Translations under genes and position numbers: made by a program
In this document: positions 61,990-64,000 of the stretch, in pieces
Layout: each line of letters begins with the position of its first letter
Numbering within the stretch: the first letter of the stretch is position 1
Notes under the pieces: generated by a model
What the model was told of the DNA's origin: nothing
Seen by the model: only the letters and a program-made list of their open reading frames with translations
Databases searched by the model: none
Assembly: GCA_008828725.1 (NCBI GenBank)
Contig: MEHQ01004134.1
Span: 164,496-228,495 of the forward strand
From: Saccharina japonica
Lineage: Eukaryota > Sar > Phaeophyceae > Laminariales > Laminariaceae
Length of the DNA: 64,000 nucleotides
Direction: 5' to 3'

Positions 61990-62625
61990 AGGGAGGCTGT
62001 GGGCAGTTTGATGTGGTTGTCGACCATGACGAGGCCGGACATCTCCAACGCTGTGCGTGCTGTGGCGCGCCACTCTCACAAACCCTCTGAGAGGCACTGG
62101 AGAGCAGTTTTGAATATTATGGAGTACCTTCACGGGACCAGGTTTTATGGGATTACTTTTGTGCGGGGTTCGGGACTGGATTTGAATGCGTATNGTGATG
62201 CCGATTATGCTGATAAGCGAATGATAGGCGTTCGGTATCGGGGCCGGTAATTACCCTAGGCGGGTAGGCCGCAGTTGGGCAAGTAGCACGCAGAGGTGTG
62301 TTACGTTGTCCACAGCAGAAGCAGAGTACGTTGCCCTAGGTGAAGGGGTGAAGGAGGCTTTGTTCACGGGCGCGGTCTTATCGTTTATTTGTCCAGAGCT
62401 GAAGCGGATCATGTGTCCCGGGTTTGAAGATAACCAGGGGGCCATAGCATTGGCTCAGAAACCTTCTTAGTTCTGCTCGGAGTAAGCATATCGACGTAGC
62501 GTTTTCATTTTGTTAGGGAGCTGCTACGTGCGAAGAAGATCGACATTCAGTTCGTAGCTTCGAAAGACCAGCATGCGGATATTTTGACGAAATCCCTTGC
62601 TGCGACCCCTTAAGCTTCACCGTAG
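61990..62625 (+). pseudogene. Copia RNase H region, degenerate
   Basis: GSLMWLSTMTRPDISNAVRA, HWRAVLNIMEYLHGT and DADYA (with an N) are followed in other frames by STAEAEYVALGEGVKEA and KDQHADILTKSLA. This is the normal 3' order of Copia pol. Several frameshifts break it. Confidence 0.85.
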
Positions 62626-62968
62626 GTTCTTGTTGAATCTGCCGTTGGAGGGTNAGTAAGGGGTATGAGCATTATCCGATGTACCATGGTTTGAGTTATG
62701 CGAGGAATAATTTGTCAGGTCGCCACCCCGCGCTACTTTGAGGGGCATGGGTGAGTAGGGCACCACTTGGCATCTTATTTTCTGGCCATGGTCATCGTTT
62801 GGAATGCGGCCGTTGTTTCAACTGCAATGGTTTGGAGAATATGAGTTATACAGGGGGTTTTGACCCGGTGGCCGGGTTTCCTCCTGCGGGACTGTTGTTG
62901 GCTGCTAGGTTCTAGCTTGGTCTTGAATGTCCTTTCGGTCTTGTCATTGCTGTCAAAGCCAGGGAGGG

Positions 62969-63203
62969 TGTTCGTTTGGATCGTGTCAGCAATCGACGGT
63001 TACAAAAGTTGTAGAGGTTGCGTAATATTCGCAGGCGTTATTATGTGAAATTCTTGCCTCGTGCGGGAGGAGAGTTCGAGCTACTCCGCTCTCTCTCCCT
63101 CTCTCTCTCTCTCGCTCTGTCCTCTAATGCAACGACCTTAAAACATCTCATCAGACTGCTGGGCAGTGTCAGTGGCATCCACGATTTGCAATCTATCGGA
63201 ACA
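62969..63203 (+). repeat. Copia 3' LTR with preceding purine tract
   Basis: Starts TGTTCGTTTGGATCGTGTCA immediately after the purine tract AGGGAGGG, a likely plus-strand primer site, and ends near GGAACA at 63203. Bases flanking the two LTRs (ACCGT and AGCCA) do not match, so no target duplication is seen. Confidence 0.88.
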
Positions 63204-63625
63204 AGCCAGTAGCAGTTCGTACTCCATTAGACAGTCGGCGTGGGCAGTCCATCTGCGGCTTGTATGTCCCAGGTGCTATGTAACGCCGCATGACATTGTT
63301 GTCCATGCAACTGCCGTACATAGCGAACCTGCGTCCCATCAATGCTCGAAAAACACAGAGAATTTGCACATTCGCCACAGCTCGACTATTCCAGTCACCG
63401 CCCCGCAAGCCGAGTACTGCGTCGGAACCAGTTTGGCAGGCAGAAAGCTAGCGTCCAGCCGCTCCGTACCCTTCAATCTCCTGGTGGGCCACCAATGTGG
63501 CGCAAACAAGCCTCTGAACCGCATCTAACGTCGTCACCATAGAGACGTTTCAATACCACCGTTGAGGAGGCTGTCTGTCACTATCTATGGGGACCGTGGC
63601 GGCAGGGTATTAGTCAGATGTTGTA

Positions 63626-64000
63626 GGGGGGGGTGTACTACAATTTAGTGCACGGGCCGTAGTCGTATGACCATAGACCCTCGCATCCCCTCGAATGCCG
63701 GGACGGAGCACGTTGGGTTTTCACCAATCAGGCAGACATTGCTTGCTACCAAGCGCGAAGGCCGTGAGGTATTGGCGAGTCGCATGGAGGGTGAGCTGCA
63801 TCCTGCTAAGAAGCCGCCTGTGGGGGCTTCGGGGGGGGTGTACTCATGTCGTGCACGGCCATAGTCGTATGACCATAGACCCTCGCATCCCTACAATGCC
63901 GCGACGGAGCACGTTGGGTTTTCACCAACCAGGCAGACATTGCTTGCACCAAGCGCGAAGCGCCGTGAGGTATTGGGCGAGTCGCATGGAGGGTGCTGCA
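63626..64000 (-). pseudogene. Two stacked sister-LINE 3' ends
   Basis: 63626-63825 and 63831-64000 (running off the window) each start with a G run. Both contain GTCGTATGACCATAGACCCT, GGGACGGAGCACGTTGGG-like sequence and GAGTCGCATGGAGGGTG, matching 33038-33235. On minus each is a 5'-truncated 3' end with a poly(C) tail, again head to tail. Confidence 0.8.

Overview
This is a repeat-dominated eukaryotic nuclear window. It most resembles a brown alga or a related stramenopile. The reasons are long GT-AG introns (0.75-1.6 kb), short interstitial (TTAGGG)n tracts, very dense nested transposons, and a sarcosine/dimethylglycine-type N-methyltransferase. The organism call is an inference from these traits, not from a database match. 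There are no operons, rRNA genes or CRISPR arrays. Assembly gaps lie at 22909-23369 and 55116-55122, with a few single Ns in 60-63 kb.

One host gene can be reconstructed with confidence. It is on the minus strand, 19347 down to at least 14015, with five coding exons (35+78+96+43+49 codons) joined by four phase-0 introns. The product looks like a SAM-dependent methyltransferase of the glycine-betaine-forming sarcosine/dimethylglycine methyltransferase family. Its first exon is too short to show in an ordinary ORF scan. Its introns hold inverted-repeat elements, one ending 10 nt from the first splice donor. A GC-rich open segment at 8607-9335 ending in a good splice donor is a second, unidentified candidate exon.

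Layout: 1-2.6 kb, decayed poly(C)-tailed retroposon pieces; 3.2-4.0 kb, a palindromic GGAAGCTTCC satellite; 4.1-5.9 kb, a MITE split by a 1.42-kb long-TIR element at a TA site; 6-13 kb, low-copy repeats and the candidate exon; 13.8-19.4 kb, the methyltransferase gene; 20-24 kb, MITE fragments, AGTACT-rich paired elements, a gap and a minisatellite; 24.3-26.6 kb, an AATTG-rich element with an 8-bp target duplication; 27-30 kb, telomere-like tracts and unassigned DNA; 30.0-33.7 kb, a head-to-tail stack of truncated LINEs with poly(C) tails; 33.8-36.3 kb, two degenerate arrays, including a second GGAAGCTTCC block; 38.9-42.1 kb, an uninterrupted (AAT)1059 tract; 42.6-50.5 kb, several TIR elements with target duplications; 51-57 kb, a decayed minus-strand Copia with nested insertions; 57.6-63.2 kb, a Copia element with both LTRs but broken reading frames; 63.6-64 kb, more poly(C)-tailed LINE ends.

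The most unusual signals are the self-stacking poly(C)-tailed LINE ends, the self-complementary satellite, and filled sites that can be compared with empty-site paralogues inside the same window.
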